Origin: Elysia marginata
Taxonomy: Eukaryota; Mollusca; Gastropoda; Plakobranchidae
NCBI GenBank assembly: GCA_019649035.1
Contig: BMAT01010914.1
Coordinates: forward strand, 226,100 to 248,714
DNA: 22,615 bases
Direction: 5' to 3'
Within the stretch, counting starts at the first letter, position 1. Every line of letters begins with the position of its first letter. This document shows positions 1 through 10,430 of the stretch, piece after piece. Below the pieces are notes generated by a model. That model was not told where the DNA came from and did no database searches. It saw nothing but the letters and a program-made list of their open reading frames with translations. The translations under genes and the position numbers were made by a program.

Positions 1-215
1 TTGTGAAAAAGATTGTTTTGTAACTCAACAACTTAGAGGCGTCTCAGAACTGGTCTTAAACCTTTTTTTTGTAGCAAGGTTTAAGTTAAAACCAAGCATG
101 GGCGACATTCTCTTGTTAACATACTCCATGCTATTGTTTTAAGGTGGACAGTGGCGTTAAGGAAAGTTTAACCAATGAAAAGAATAAGGATTAAGTTTTT
201 ACATAGCTCCTAAAC

Positions 216-433
216 CACTAACAGTATAATCTAAGCGCATCACTTATAGTCTACACGCTTTACACTAATAGCATACTTTAAGCGCTTTACATTAACAGTA
301 TACTTTAAGCGCATTACACTAAGGGAAGACTCTAAGCGTTTTACACTAACAGTATATTCTAAGCGCATAACTCTAACAATATGCTCTAAGCGCTATATAC
401 TGACAGTATGTACTCTAACTAAGCGTTTTACGT
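216..433. repeat. 27-bp minisatellite (TAAGCG units)
   Basis: About eight degenerate units with the core TAAGCG(C/T)(A/T)TTACACTAACAGTAT. The TAAGCG word starts at 232, 279, 306, 333, 360, 387 and 420, with a variant unit near 252. Five successive starts are exactly 27 bp apart; the last step is 33 bp because of a 6-bp insertion, and the first unit is short. Substitutions between units indicate age. No coding frame spans the array. Confidence 0.85.
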
Positions 434-910
434 GTACGCAAGCTCTTGTGAAGTTATATTTTTCTTTGCGATTTTTTTTCTCAAAACTTCCTCAGGTTGA
501 GAAATGATAATTTTTTGTGTCTTTTAACCGTTGTGCCTTTTTATTTTATATACATGTAAAGGGCGTCAATTTTTATTAACTTGTAAATCATAAAAAAAGG
601 CTGTCCTCCTATTCAAATTTTAAAATACCTAAGTCCTTTTACTTGATTTTTCCCCTTCGTTGTCAACGTCGAGAGAATATATTTGTTTACTTTCCTATTC
701 TTACTACACGGGGTCTCTCCTTATACTAACGCGTTTCTTTGCATTGAATGGTGGTTTTGAAATTTTCCAAGTTTTCTCTCTGGGCTCATTAACTCTCAAT
801 ACTCTTTTTTTTTCAACACAAGATTTACAATTCAATTGTAGATTTCAGTTGACAACAAAGTTGTTTGTCTCTTATTTTCAAGCGTTCATAGGATTGTAAC
901 TTTTATCTTT
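434..910. other. AT-rich spacer, no gene seen
   Basis: Plain AT-rich DNA with T-runs. An open frame at 660-899 begins with TTG rather than ATG and its translation resembles no family I know. No splice-bounded exon or RNA gene was recognised. Confidence 0.5.
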
Positions 911-958
911 CTATCTACCTTTCTACCTTTCTATCTATCTATCGATCTATCTATCTAT
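911..958. repeat. CTAT tetranucleotide array, imperfect
   Basis: Imperfect CTAT/CTAC units ending in CTATCTATCGATCTATCTAT. It is one of several GATA/CTAT arrays in the first 3 kb. Confidence 0.85.
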
Positions 959-1125
959 TTAGATTCTAGGTTTTTTATGTCATGAAATACAGTGCTCAAC
1001 TTGTATAAGGAGCTTTTGTATACATGGTAGCCTAGTCTTACCTTATTCACGTACGACACAGTGTTTCTGGCCTTCTTCTTCTGGCGCGTCGTCAGGTACT
1101 GCTTCTATTTCTATTTCTATAGATA

Positions 1126-1249
1126 GATTTAGCAAAGATGCTTTCCAAAAGAAAAGAGGTGTAGAGATAGGTAGATAAAAGGCTTGATGGGCAAACAGAT
1201 AGATAGATTAGTAGGTCTAATAAATAAGTGTATAGATACATGATAGTTA
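1126..1249 (+). repeat. 124-bp direct repeat, copy 1
   Basis: Matches 2043-2166 at 121 of 124 bases without gaps, in the same orientation, starting GATTTAGCAAAG and ending GATAGTTA. The left half is unique-looking sequence and the right half is rich in GATA words. It runs directly into a CTAT array on its right side, unlike its partner. Confidence 0.95.
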
Positions 1250-1371
1250 TCTATCTATCTATCTATTTATTTATCTATCTATCTACCTATCCATCTATCT
1301 ATCTATCTATCCACCCATCTAGCTATTTATCCATCTATTTACCTACCTAGCTAGCTAAATCTATCTATCTA
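1250..1371. repeat. CTAT tetranucleotide array
   Basis: About 120 bp of CTAT, CTAC, CCAT and CTAG units. It directly follows GATA-strand sequence (1190-1249), so the two make an inverted, foldable compound. Confidence 0.9.
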
Positions 1372-1435
1372 ATTTTCCCTTTTTGTTATTTTCTTTTGCA
1401 TTTGCTTTTTTCCTCCTGACTCTGTAAGAATTCCA

Positions 1436-1501
1436 CCTCTCTCTCTCTCCCTCTCTCTTTCCCCCCCTTCTCTCTATCTCTCTGCTTCTCTCTCACTCTC
1501 T
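1436..1501. repeat. CT-rich microsatellite
   Basis: Nearly pure pyrimidine tract of CT dinucleotides with a C7 run. No gene is seen in the following AT-rich DNA up to the second copy of the 124-bp repeat. The two opposing frames at 1506-1892 overlap each other and have low-complexity translations. Confidence 0.85.
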
Positions 1502-2042
1502 GTCGCTATTCCTCTACTATTCTATCCCGCCGTTTTCCCACTATCAGGCGCTGTATGGTGGGAGGGTTTTTCTCATCCCATTCTTGATCCAGAAGGACCA
1601 TAAGGTGAAAACAATGGCCACAATAGCCTCTCTTGTGAGACGAGTGTCGATAGACCATCAGGCAGTCACAAAGGAGACACCACTGAGGACTTCCCAAGGG
1701 GGTGGACAGATAGAAAAGGGGGTGGGGGAAACCAAGCATAGAATTAGAACTTCCGTTAAAATAATAATGTATTTTTTCTCTGCCTATTTTTTATCTTTGT
1801 CTTTTTTTAAAGTTAAGATTTTCAAGTCGTCGAAGGTGCAGACTTATAGGGAAAAAAATCTTTTAATAAATAGAGAGTTGGATAGTCAGTAGCAAAAGTT
1901 TACGAATTCTAATTTTACAAACTACCAAGTAAAAAAAGATAGGAGAGATAGGAGATGTATCAAAAATAAACCCGAGGGTAGGAATACGGGAACATTTAAC
2001 ACTGTTGAAACAAGAAATGAAAACAACGATTCCTATTAAAAT

Positions 2043-2166
2043 GATTTAGCAAAGATGCTTTCCAAAAGAAAAGAGGTGTAGAGATAGGTAGATAAAATGT
2101 TTGATGGGCAGACAGATAGATAGATTAGTAGGTCTAATAAATAAGTGTATAGATACATGATAGTTA
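2043..2166 (+). repeat. 124-bp direct repeat, copy 2
   Basis: Partner of 1126-1249, 917 bp downstream. The three differences are two within the AAAA(T)G(T)TTG segment and one A/G in GGGC(A/G)(A)ACAG. The right flank is GATAGCCAGATAG and then unrelated sequence, so this copy lacks the long CTAT array of copy 1. Confidence 0.95.
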
Positions 2167-2403
2167 GATAGCCAGATAGATGAATTTCTCGTGTCCAGGG
2201 TGAATTAGTCGGACGTCGCAATTTTTACTTGCAAGAACGTTGCTGTTTCTAACAGGCATTTTCCATAGCTTTCAAACGTAAACAAATTCATTAAATTATC
2301 AAAATTTTGTAAAAAAATATTTCAACTTTTGTTGCTTTAGAATAAAAGACTTTTCAATGGCGTTTTCTCAAGAAGGGAATTTCCGACTTCCGACTCATTC
2401 ATC

Positions 2404-2500
2404 CTGGACGGGAAAAAATATAGATATATAGAAAGATAAATATGTAGACTGATATACAAAGAGGTAGACAGACAGATAGATAGATGGATGACCAGTTAGA
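2404..2500. repeat. GATA-rich low-complexity block
   Basis: Degenerate GATA, GACA and ATAG words including a short run of GATAGATAGATGGAT. Similar short GATA runs follow at 2650-2675 before the GA arrays. Confidence 0.75.
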
Positions 2501-2672
2501 TATGTATAATTATAGTAAATCGGCAAGGAGAATGAGAAGCAGTCAAGGCAATAGAATAAAATCAATGAGAAAGTTGGAGACCTATAGATAAACAAAGACA
2601 ATGAAAAGAGAGAAGGGCACAGGGAAAAATAAAAACGTGCAGAGACAGCTAGATAGATCAGATAGATAGATA

Positions 2673-2707
2673 GAGGGAGAGAGAAAGAGAGAGAAAGAAA
2701 GAGAGAG
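2673..2707. repeat. GA microsatellite, imperfect
   Basis: GAGAGAGAAAGA-type purine run that follows a GATA run, giving a composite GATA/GA array. Confidence 0.85.
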
Positions 2708-2800
2708 TGTGGTAAAGAAAGACGATCACAAACTTAGATCTAACAATAGACAAGACGAAAGAGTGAACAAAACAGTACAAGACAAAGTGTGAAAGGAAAG

Positions 2801-2811
2801 GGAATCGAACC
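2801..2811 (-). pseudogene. Isolated box B-like sequence, minus strand
   Basis: Read on the minus strand this is GGTTCGATTCC, the same box B as in the SINE at 3434-3444. On that strand the sequence just upstream is TTAGTGGTTT and then a long CT array, so any box A would have been replaced or displaced by the microsatellite. It may be a truncated SINE head. Confidence 0.25.
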
Positions 2812-2825
2812 CGTGAACAAACCAC

Positions 2826-2828
<3 letters not shown>

Positions 2829-2893
<65 letters not shown>

Positions 2894-2895
2894 GG
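2829..2895. repeat. GA dinucleotide microsatellite
   Basis: About 25 uninterrupted GA units followed by an AA interruption and further GA units. It gives spurious serine/leucine-rich frames on the minus strand. The unique DNA from here to the SINE (2896-3371) shows no gene. Confidence 0.95.
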
Positions 2896-3371
2896 AGGAA
2901 CGTACTACTCTTTGTAAGAAAATGAGGAAAATGAACAGGGCAACAAGACCAAATTAATTTTGTCAAGGAGCTAATTGGACATGAATTCTGGGTGTGATTT
3001 ATTGACGAATAGTTGAGACAACGTTAGAAGTCTTAAATATTAATTCAAGGTTTTTAATGGTCTACGTTATTGAGACAAAGTTAATGAACAATGAAGGAGA
3101 AAAACTTCCAAAATACAAGACGTCAATTTTGACGTTTTTTTACATACTATTAGTTGTTTTGCAAATGTTGGCACTCTATCGACTCTGAAGAACGGAGACC
3201 AAGCATCAGTTCTATGTTACTTATCTTGTTGTTGGAGTTGTATTTTTACCATATGAAAATGGTCTTGTTTATTTAAGAGTAAAAAAAAACACAGACGGTC
3301 AAATTACTTGAAGTAAATAGCTTTTGTTCGTCTAAAAGTCAACCACAAAGCGTTCTGTTTGAGTTACAACA

Positions 3372-3717
3372 GGGGCCAGCGTGGCCGAGTGGCAGAGTGG
3401 TTAGCGTGTCGGACTTGAGATCTGGAAGTCGCGGGTTCGATTCCTGACCATGCCATGTAGGAATTGCCTTGGGAAAGCAATTTACCCTAACTTTCCCCAG
3501 TCCACTCTTCTTTAAATGGGTACCCAGTTACAGGCGATTCTTGAATTTGTGATTTGCACCTTTATCACCGTGCTCATGGGTTAAAAATGGCCTTCAAATG
3601 TACTGGCCTGCTAGAGCATTAGTGGCCCTGCTCTGTGGCGACACAGTTACGCTGAGTAACGAAGCCAAATTTCCCGAAAGAGATGAATATATTGTTTAAA
3701 ATAAATAAAAATAAATT
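3372..3717 (+). mobile_element. tRNA-Ser-derived SINE
   Basis: A non-autonomous retroposon with a Pol III head. Box A TGGCCGAGTGG is at 3382-3392 and box B GGTTCGATTCC at 3434-3444. Between them an anticodon-like hairpin can be drawn (stem CGGA/TCTG, loop CTTGAGA), giving TGA at 3416-3418, which indicates a serine tRNA ancestor. The body (about 3460-3660) contains TTGGGAAAGCAATTTACCC and AAATGGGTACCCAG, resembling conserved central domains of mollusc and other invertebrate SINEs as I recall them; I cannot assign the family. The 3' end is an A-rich tail with AAATAAAT units (3697-3717). I found no clear target-site duplication, so this is probably an old insertion. No LINE partner is present in the window. 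Confidence 0.85.
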
Positions 3718-4619
3718 GTCTCTATTTTTATGACCAATTTTATCTTGCTTTGAGTCTCACGCTCAGAAACAAATAAATGTGCAATCAGAGAACTATAATC
3801 TACAAAAGAAAATTTAAAAAAAAAACCAATAGACACTAAATACATGTACCAACAAGAAAAGTAACTGCAGCAGCTAAGATGATTATACAAAACAATGTAA
3901 CAGCACAAACACCAAGAACCAAAAAAAAAAAAATCACTGAAAGCAACAGTTATACAGACAACAAAAAACAAAACAAAACAAAAAATAAGTTATGTTGGCT
4001 GTCAACGGAGGGCAGTTATACCTAACAAAGCTTTCACTCTTTCACAAAAGATGAGAAAAACCTAAAGTTGCATGTCAACAAGACTTTTTGCCTCTAGCGT
4101 TTCCAAACTTGTACACTACTTGGGGCAAAGGAAAATGACCACATTTTTGTCCTTTAAGGCCATTGAACTGAAAATGATGATGGTTATATGGATCCTCATT
4201 ATTACTGTTACAAGACCTCCCCCCCCGCCTCCCCCATAATCCCTCAGTGTCTTTTTTTTCGTTCTGTGTGTCCATGTGAGGAATTCTCTTTCCATATTAA
4301 TTTGTACCTCCTCTTCACTTTTTCTCTCAATATCTCCATTGAAATCCCTGTCTATCAGTCTACCTTTTTAAAACAATAAATAAAAAAAATTCTTCAAGAA
4401 CGCGCTTCTATTTTATAAGTACAATGTAAGCACCCTTTAAACTGATACAATATATTAGAGTATATTCAGTTATCAACATTAAGTCGTCACTCTTCTAAGC
4501 CCTGCATTTTTAAAGCGTAAGCTATTTCTATTTTTTTTTCACGCTCACCACGGATTTTTTTTCATACTACCTATCACGATTATGACCGAGAAATTTTTTT
4601 CTTATTGCGCGAAGTGTCT
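3718..4619. other. AT-rich spacer, no gene seen
   Basis: AT-rich, with A-rich low complexity at 3901-3983 and a C-rich patch at 4217-4235 (C8, then CCT and C5). Short frames on either strand have no recognisable domains. Confidence 0.5.
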
Positions 4620-5060
4620 GGGTCTTATTAACAAATAGGCGGCGTACAAATCAGGTAAAGGCAGCAGATATCATGCAAACGTACAGAAACCGAAGCTGGT
4701 GTCAGACCAGACAGCTGAATGCCTGTTAAGGCGCTGAAGCTGAAAGTCTCGTTAATAATGCCATTTCTCGGTGTGTTTTGTTGATATCGTCTGACATGGC
4801 ATGTTGCCTGTTGTTGCCAACACAATACGCAACAGAATGTGGGTCAACGGACAGGAAGTCCCTTCAGGAGCGACCTCGTTCCGAGTGTCATTGTTGACCT
4901 CATTACAGCATGTCCCAGAGTTCCCACAGAGCCTGCTTCCTGTCGACACCAGTACAGTTGTCTTTCTTGGTCATGTAACCCGCGAGCCAACAAGTCCGCT
5001 AGAACAGAAGAAGCTTTATGATATTATGTATCTTACTGGTCAAAGAAATCACATTGTAGA
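4620..5060. other. GC-richer island with overlapping open frames
   Basis: A stop-poor stretch with open frames on both strands: ATG-led at 4801-5067 plus, and 4628-4825 and 4752-4949 minus. The 88-residue plus frame starts right after an in-frame TGA and resembles no family I know. Because both strands are open the signal reflects base composition. It could hold an unrecognised exon or a regulatory element. Confidence 0.3.
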
Positions 5061-5477
5061 CACATAAACCTTTTCATATATAATTGGCATAATTTCTGAA
5101 CAAAAAGTTGGCCTATTTATACGTGATTAAGTTATGAAAGAAATGCGTCTTGTACATTAAAGTAAGACTGTTTTTTTTTCAGTAATAATGATCACCGTTG
5201 TGTTCCATATTGGACTGTGATTAAAAGCTGTCGCTACAATGCAGCAAAAAGGAACGTTCGCTTTCTGAAAAATCTCAGTGTGCCCACTGCCAATGAGACA
5301 AGTTTACGTAAAATTCTAAAAACAATCGAACTCAAAGACTGTAACCTCGCGTTATCTGTCATTAGGTTGTCATAGGCTTGAAGCAATATAATGGCATCGA
5401 AGTTTTAACAATATTGTGAAAGGTCTGCTCGTAGGACAGTTTACGTTATGAGGCGGTTTGTGCAAGCGAATGTTGCG

Positions 5478-5488
5478 GGTTCGAATCC
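5478..5488 (+). pseudogene. Isolated box B-like tRNA relic
   Basis: GGTTCGAATCC is an exact fit to the Pol III box B consensus, preceded by GCG as in many T arms. About 50 bp upstream, TGCTCGTAGGACAG could be a decayed box A, but no cloverleaf folds. It may be the head of an old tRNA-derived SINE. No recognisable SINE body follows. Confidence 0.3.
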
Positions 5489-5869
5489 AAACATGCACGA
5501 CTATTCTCTTTATTGTCTGATATCTTGTCTGCTTGATAAAACCAATGCTATAGTGGTCTTTCTTCTCACTGAATATCTCTTCATGGCGATGTTACTACAC
5601 CCCTCTACAGGTACTTACAGCTAATACTGATGTCTTCAGGTCTTCTGTTTGTAGGTAGCTTTCATTAATATACTTCCGCTGGGGCGTGTAAGGTAAAGAA
5701 AAAAGATCTTGTCGAATCGTGCTTACAAATTACCATGTATTAATCTGATCCGACGAGAAAAAAAGGAGTATGTTTCGCTTGCAGCTGCTAATCTTTTGGT
5801 CTTTAAGGCGCTCATGCTGTACTTACTACTTTATACTGTACGTTACTCAGGGAGATGTCTCTAGCCATC

Positions 5870-6260
5870 AATCAGGGAGAGAGTTAGCCGATACCCCCAC
5901 CCTGACCAGTTGACCAGAGCAAACGTCTTGCAGACGATGGAGGTGAAAGCCTGTCCAGCGGTGACAGTAAATGCCTGCAATAACCTGCACATGATGGAGG
6001 GTTCCTGGTAGCTCGCCTGCACCAGGGTCTGCAACTTAATAACATAGGTCAGAACGAGAAGGGGGACAGTGAGACGACCAGAAACCTGGTACCTTGTAGT
6101 TTGATAGCCCTGGTGGTCGGACTGATGGCTTTATTAGGACTAAACACAGTACAGAGATACAGGAGCAGAGCAGTTCGTTCAGATAATATTTAAAGAAGGC
6201 GATAAAAAATGAGAGGAAAACCTGATGAGGCCGAGAGCGTGGTGCTGCTTTCTGTGTCAA
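5870..6260. other. GC-richer island, no gene recognised
   Basis: Higher-GC block in AT-rich surroundings, with repeated words such as GACCAG, GGAGG and CCTGCA. A minus frame (6036-6260) is open for 74 codons without a known domain. The DNA on to about 7430 is AT-rich and shows only short frames. Confidence 0.3.
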
Positions 6261-7439
6261 TGTGTATGAAAGAAAGAAAAATAAGGCGATAGAATGTGAG
6301 ATAAGAAGGATTAGTCTTTCACAGACACCTAATTATCTCATAGAATTTCAATGGTATTAATCCTAACAAATTTATAATTATAATATTATGTTAGAGAAGT
6401 AGAGACTTGTTATTTTCTTTCAGTATCTTACAAGCTCACCATTTTGTCTTGAGGATAAACGTATTGCTCCCAAGTGAATAGGAACTATGGACTTTTTTTT
6501 GTTCCAGAACGCCGAAATTGCTTCCATACTATGTCTTTTTCTAAGCGTCTACTTTCAAAGTTGATTCAGTATTCTTTAAAGCATGACAAAAATAGGTAAA
6601 ACTGAATATAAGAAGAGGATTTCTTAAGATTCAAACTGCCAGCACCCGGGTTGGTTGAACGACACATTATATATCTGCACATATTTCATAAACTTAGTGA
6701 AATCATCTGAAATTAAAAAAAATAATATTGTATAGGAAAAAATTACATGAATGCTAATAATGAGAATAAAGATACAGAAATACGAATTCCAGTAGTCTTT
6801 GATGTCAATGTGTCTATGTATGCATCCCCTAAAAGATCTTGTCTTTAGAGCAAGCTCTGTAGAGGGTAATCAATATTCACTGACAACACTGATTGATTGT
6901 ATGAATATATTCTTCCCAACCATAATCTAAACAACCTGACTATAATTGCCAGCAGTAATCTTGTTGAATACGACCCGACTCTGCTACGAGATGACAAACT
7001 CAAGTGCTAAAAATCACTTGTAGCTATCGATTTATCTCCTTGTATGATGACTTTTCAACGATTCAAAAGAAAAAGACCAAGAAAAAAATGTATATGTATT
7101 TTTCAGGGACGGTTTTTTCAAAGGTTGTGAAGCGATGGACAGGGTCGGGTGGCGCACCATGGCATCTGACCTGTACGCTGAGGAGGAGCTTTAATGATAA
7201 TAATCATCACAAAGAAACTCGATATGAGCCCTACCATTATCTGTACATTTTAACCATGTCTTCAGTTAGTCTCCTTTGCTCACTAATCCTCAACTCCGGC
7301 CTTCAAACGAAAACAAAAGAAACTAAAAAACATACCCCCAAAACAAAACACGCATACTTTGTTTTATAAACCTAGCCAGACAATTACGTTCTAGTTGCAG
7401 GCATAAAAGAGCAATTAAGCACGCTTCGTACAAATCTGC

Positions 7440-7960
7440 CCCGGTTAATCTAGACATCTTTATGGTGCTGGGCCGCGAAGACAGGCATCAACGACAGTCA
7501 GGGGGTGACAGCACGACAGCAATGAGCAGCAGCAGCAGCGATGGGGCGGTGACAGCAACTACAACAGCGACTGCAGCAGTCCCAGGTCTATAGTCATCAG
7601 AGATGATTCCAGGCAGACTGACAACACGAGCGGTCATCAGAAAAAAAAAGATAAACAATAAATAATTAGGAGCTGCAGGATAACTAAAGTCTCTCGTAGA
7701 TAAGCCAGAACGTGGCACGGGGACAAGAGACGGCGAGGTGTTGGACAAAATAACATCCTCAAGGTCATTATCCGTTGACCTTACTGTATCGGTTACTGCA
7801 GACACAATGTTCTTACTTCTAAAAATATCTTATCCTGCCTGGATGCAATTTGACGATAATCCAGTGCATCTCAGCGGATTAGGGATAATCTCTCACTTAC
7901 TTATCTTACGATTTTTTGGGGTGATTTGCCTGGCCTGACGTACCACACGTGCTGAGGCTG
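7440..7960. promoter_or_regulatory. Candidate cis-regulatory module
   Basis: A GC-richer block with a short CAG run (7525-7538) and then a dense set of motif matches. These are TCAAGGTCA (7759-7767), TGACCTT (7776-7782), TAATCC (7857-7862), GGATTA (7876-7881), several GATA words and the E-box CACGTG (7946-7951). The nuclear-receptor and Otx-type matches are exact, but such short words occur by chance. Opposing frames at 7488-7805 and 7738-7938 overlap and look non-coding. No neighbouring gene is visible to assign as a target. Confidence 0.25.
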
Positions 7961-8840
7961 TAAGAGACTTAACTTAATGGGTTGGCATCAACGGTGTCTT
8001 GCTCATAATTTGTAACCGCACATGCCTGCTTGTCTCACAGTGCCTGATATCTGGATTTATACGATGGGCAGATGGGTACTAGATTTATCTGATGTGAGCG
8101 TTTTGACTGTATAGTTGTTCTTTTTCGTGTAATTATCACTTGATAACTACTGTGGAAACGGATAAAATAATGTTTGTTTTTGGAGGGTCAATACCAGATG
8201 AAATTTACTTTATTTTCAATTGCAATTGTACTGGTACATCCAACATTTCACACGAATACGAATTATATATCCTCGGAATATAAATCTACAGCTGTATCAG
8301 CCAGCCATGATAGGAAAAGTTATAGACCTAATCCAATTTAGAAACATGATTATTTATGGTATTGTCCTATGTTAAAACGCACGACATACCGGTTTTGTAA
8401 AACTTTTTATCTTAAAAATGAAACGACTTAAAATGCCGCCCTTTTTAGCGACTGTTATCTAGTTCTCTTCACAATTTTAATATCTAATATTTCTAAATAA
8501 CCTCAATAAAGGCATATTCGAAGTCCAGATTACCTTTCACATTTCTAATTATCATACCAGGGTAGACTGTGTTATCAACAACTTTCTTATAGTGTAACAG
8601 TCCTCATTTTTTGCTCATTTGGGACCCGTTTTAATGCAAACTCTTATTGCCACAGCAGTAGTTACGATTTATCCTTTCTTCTTTTTCTGTCCACTTATTC
8701 AGCCAGTTTTCAATCATGAAATTTTTTTACAGTATTTCTGTAACTATAACTAAAGGTGCATAAGCAGTAAATTTTAACCCGTGGATCAAGAGCATGGAAC
8801 AGGAAAATGAGCATTTTCCCTACAGAGTCCTGTTGCTTTG
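7961..8840. other. AT-rich spacer, no gene seen
   Basis: Unique-looking AT-rich sequence without long frames, repeats or RNA genes that I could recognise. Confidence 0.5.
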
Positions 8841-8841
8841 A

Positions 8842-8887
<46 letters not shown>
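8841..8887. repeat. CT dinucleotide microsatellite
   Basis: About 22 CT units with one TTT interruption near the left end. Confidence 0.95.
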
Positions 8888-8895
<8 letters not shown>

Positions 8896-9439
8896 TCCAA
8901 GGCTGAATCTTTCCCGTTTCGATATCTCTCTTTAATGTTGTCTTTTCCATCTAAAATTGAGGGAGAGATAGACAAACAGAAAGAAACAGATTTGTTAAAG
9001 GATGCAATAGTCCTAAAATGACCCTTAGTTCGGAAAATATTACTTAAACTGTTATCACGTTTATAAATTAATGTCTGAATTTCATGGCATCATAATCTTA
9101 TGACATCTTGTCATTTTTACTGATTGGTGAGCATCTGTCAATTCTCACCATTATTCTAAAATGCTATAACTCACTCTTTTCTTATTACTGTTTTCCCCTT
9201 TTCACTGACTCTTGCTCCTCTATCTCTTCATCTGTCTATTATATCAATATTTTATCTCGCCCGCTTTTCTCTCTCCGGCTCGACCAAGCTTTCTACCACT
9301 CCGATCCCCTACATTTCCATTTCTCTTAAAGCCCACAGCTATCTTGCTTCCGACCATTTCCTCTCCTATGTACTCTCAACCCTCCACTGCTGTCAGACTG
9401 TCCCCTTCCCATCACTGCCCGTCATTACTTTAAGTGCGT

Positions 9440-9880
9440 ATCACCAATACCTGACGCCGACGGTGCATTATTGGTGCGTCGCCAGTGCAGCGGCGATTGT
9501 TCTCACTTCCTCTTGTTTTGGCCCCGATTCTCATTCTAGCATCTCCGGTGCGCACTATACTCAACTGAAAGAAGATTCAGAAGAAAAAAAAAGAGGAAAA
9601 AGAAGTGCAAAGGCATTTTTATACATAGGCACTCATACTCCGTCCGACCTGGCCTTAGCAATTTTGTCCTGGGCGGTGTCAATGCGCCTTTACGTCCATG
9701 CCGGCATTGTCAGTAGCCCTGATTCATTGAGGAACCCCCCTCCTGGTGTATCGAGAGGGGGGCTGGACTGGGAGACACCCCATCTTCCGACTAATGAAAA
9801 GGATTTCAATTTTGAGTTGTGGCACAGCGTTAATGTACACCTGCGAAAATTAGCTGGCTCCGTAGAAGCTACCCCTCTAT
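9440..9880. other. GC-richer island with the longest open frame
   Basis: Contains the longest open frame of the window (9463-9924 plus, 153 codons), but it opens with GTG. The first ATG is at 9682, which would leave 80 residues, and the end runs into CT-rich low complexity. The translation has a lysine/arginine-rich patch and one short hydrophobic stretch, with no domain I recognise. An exon of an unseen gene or a decayed element is possible. Confidence 0.25.
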
Positions 9881-9882
9881 CT

Positions 9883-10332
9883 CTCTTTTCCTGTCTTTGT
9901 CGCTCTGCCTCTCTGTTTGTCTGACTGTCTGTCTCTCATTTTCTGTCTCGTTCCATATCTCTCATTCTCTGCCTGCTTTTCTTCAGGCCTTTTTATTTCA
10001 CTCTCCATTTGTCTTTATATAGTTATCATGCGTTATCACCCATAGCTTATTTATCTCCTTTCTCTCTGTCTCTTACCTGCTCTCCTTATCTGATCTCCAC
10101 CACATCTTCTTTCTCCCTTTCTATTTGCTGTCTCTTGTTTCTCCGTCTGTCTATTCCTAACTCAGTATAACGTCGCCTGCGCTCTTTTTCATTTTCTTCG
10201 TTTTTTTATGCCCCACTCATATTTCTCCCGTTTCATATTTGCCCTCTCCTCCGTCTCTGGCTCTTTCTCCCTGTCTCAGTCTCTCTCTGGCTCTTTCTGT
10301 CTCTGTCTGTCTGTCTCTCTCCCTCTTCTTCT

Positions 10333-10377
<45 letters not shown>

Positions 10378-10430
10378 GTGTGATTAATTGTTTACCTCTC
10401 TCATTCTCTCTGCATACCTCTTTCGCTTAG
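9883..10430. repeat. Long pyrimidine-rich tract
   Basis: More than 500 bp of degenerate CTCT, TCTG and TTTC words on the plus strand, with a pure CT core of about 19 units at 10335-10372. The strand asymmetry is continuous. A weaker pyrimidine bias already starts near 9160. Confidence 0.8.

Noticed and set aside
216..433. CRISPR-like array
   Set aside because: Units are contiguous and degenerate with no unique spacers, and the host is eukaryotic; it is a minisatellite.
2658..2966. Serine/leucine-rich minus frame
   Set aside because: Produced by the GA arrays read as CT; not a gene.
3120..3141. Short hairpin ACGTCAA/TTGACGT followed by seven T, like a bacterial terminator
   Set aside because: The window is clearly animal DNA, the stem is only 7 bp and no Pol III gene precedes it.
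4801..5067. 88-codon ATG-led frame
   Set aside because: Overlaps open frames on the opposite strand in a stop-poor island; no family resemblance and no splice or UTR evidence.
7004..7369. 121-codon frame
   Set aside because: Does not start at ATG, and its lysine- and threonine-rich ends come from A-rich DNA; no domain seen.
9463..9924. Longest open frame, 153 codons
   Set aside because: It begins with GTG. The first ATG leaves 80 residues, the tail is CT-repeat low complexity and no domain is recognisable, so I did not call a CDS.
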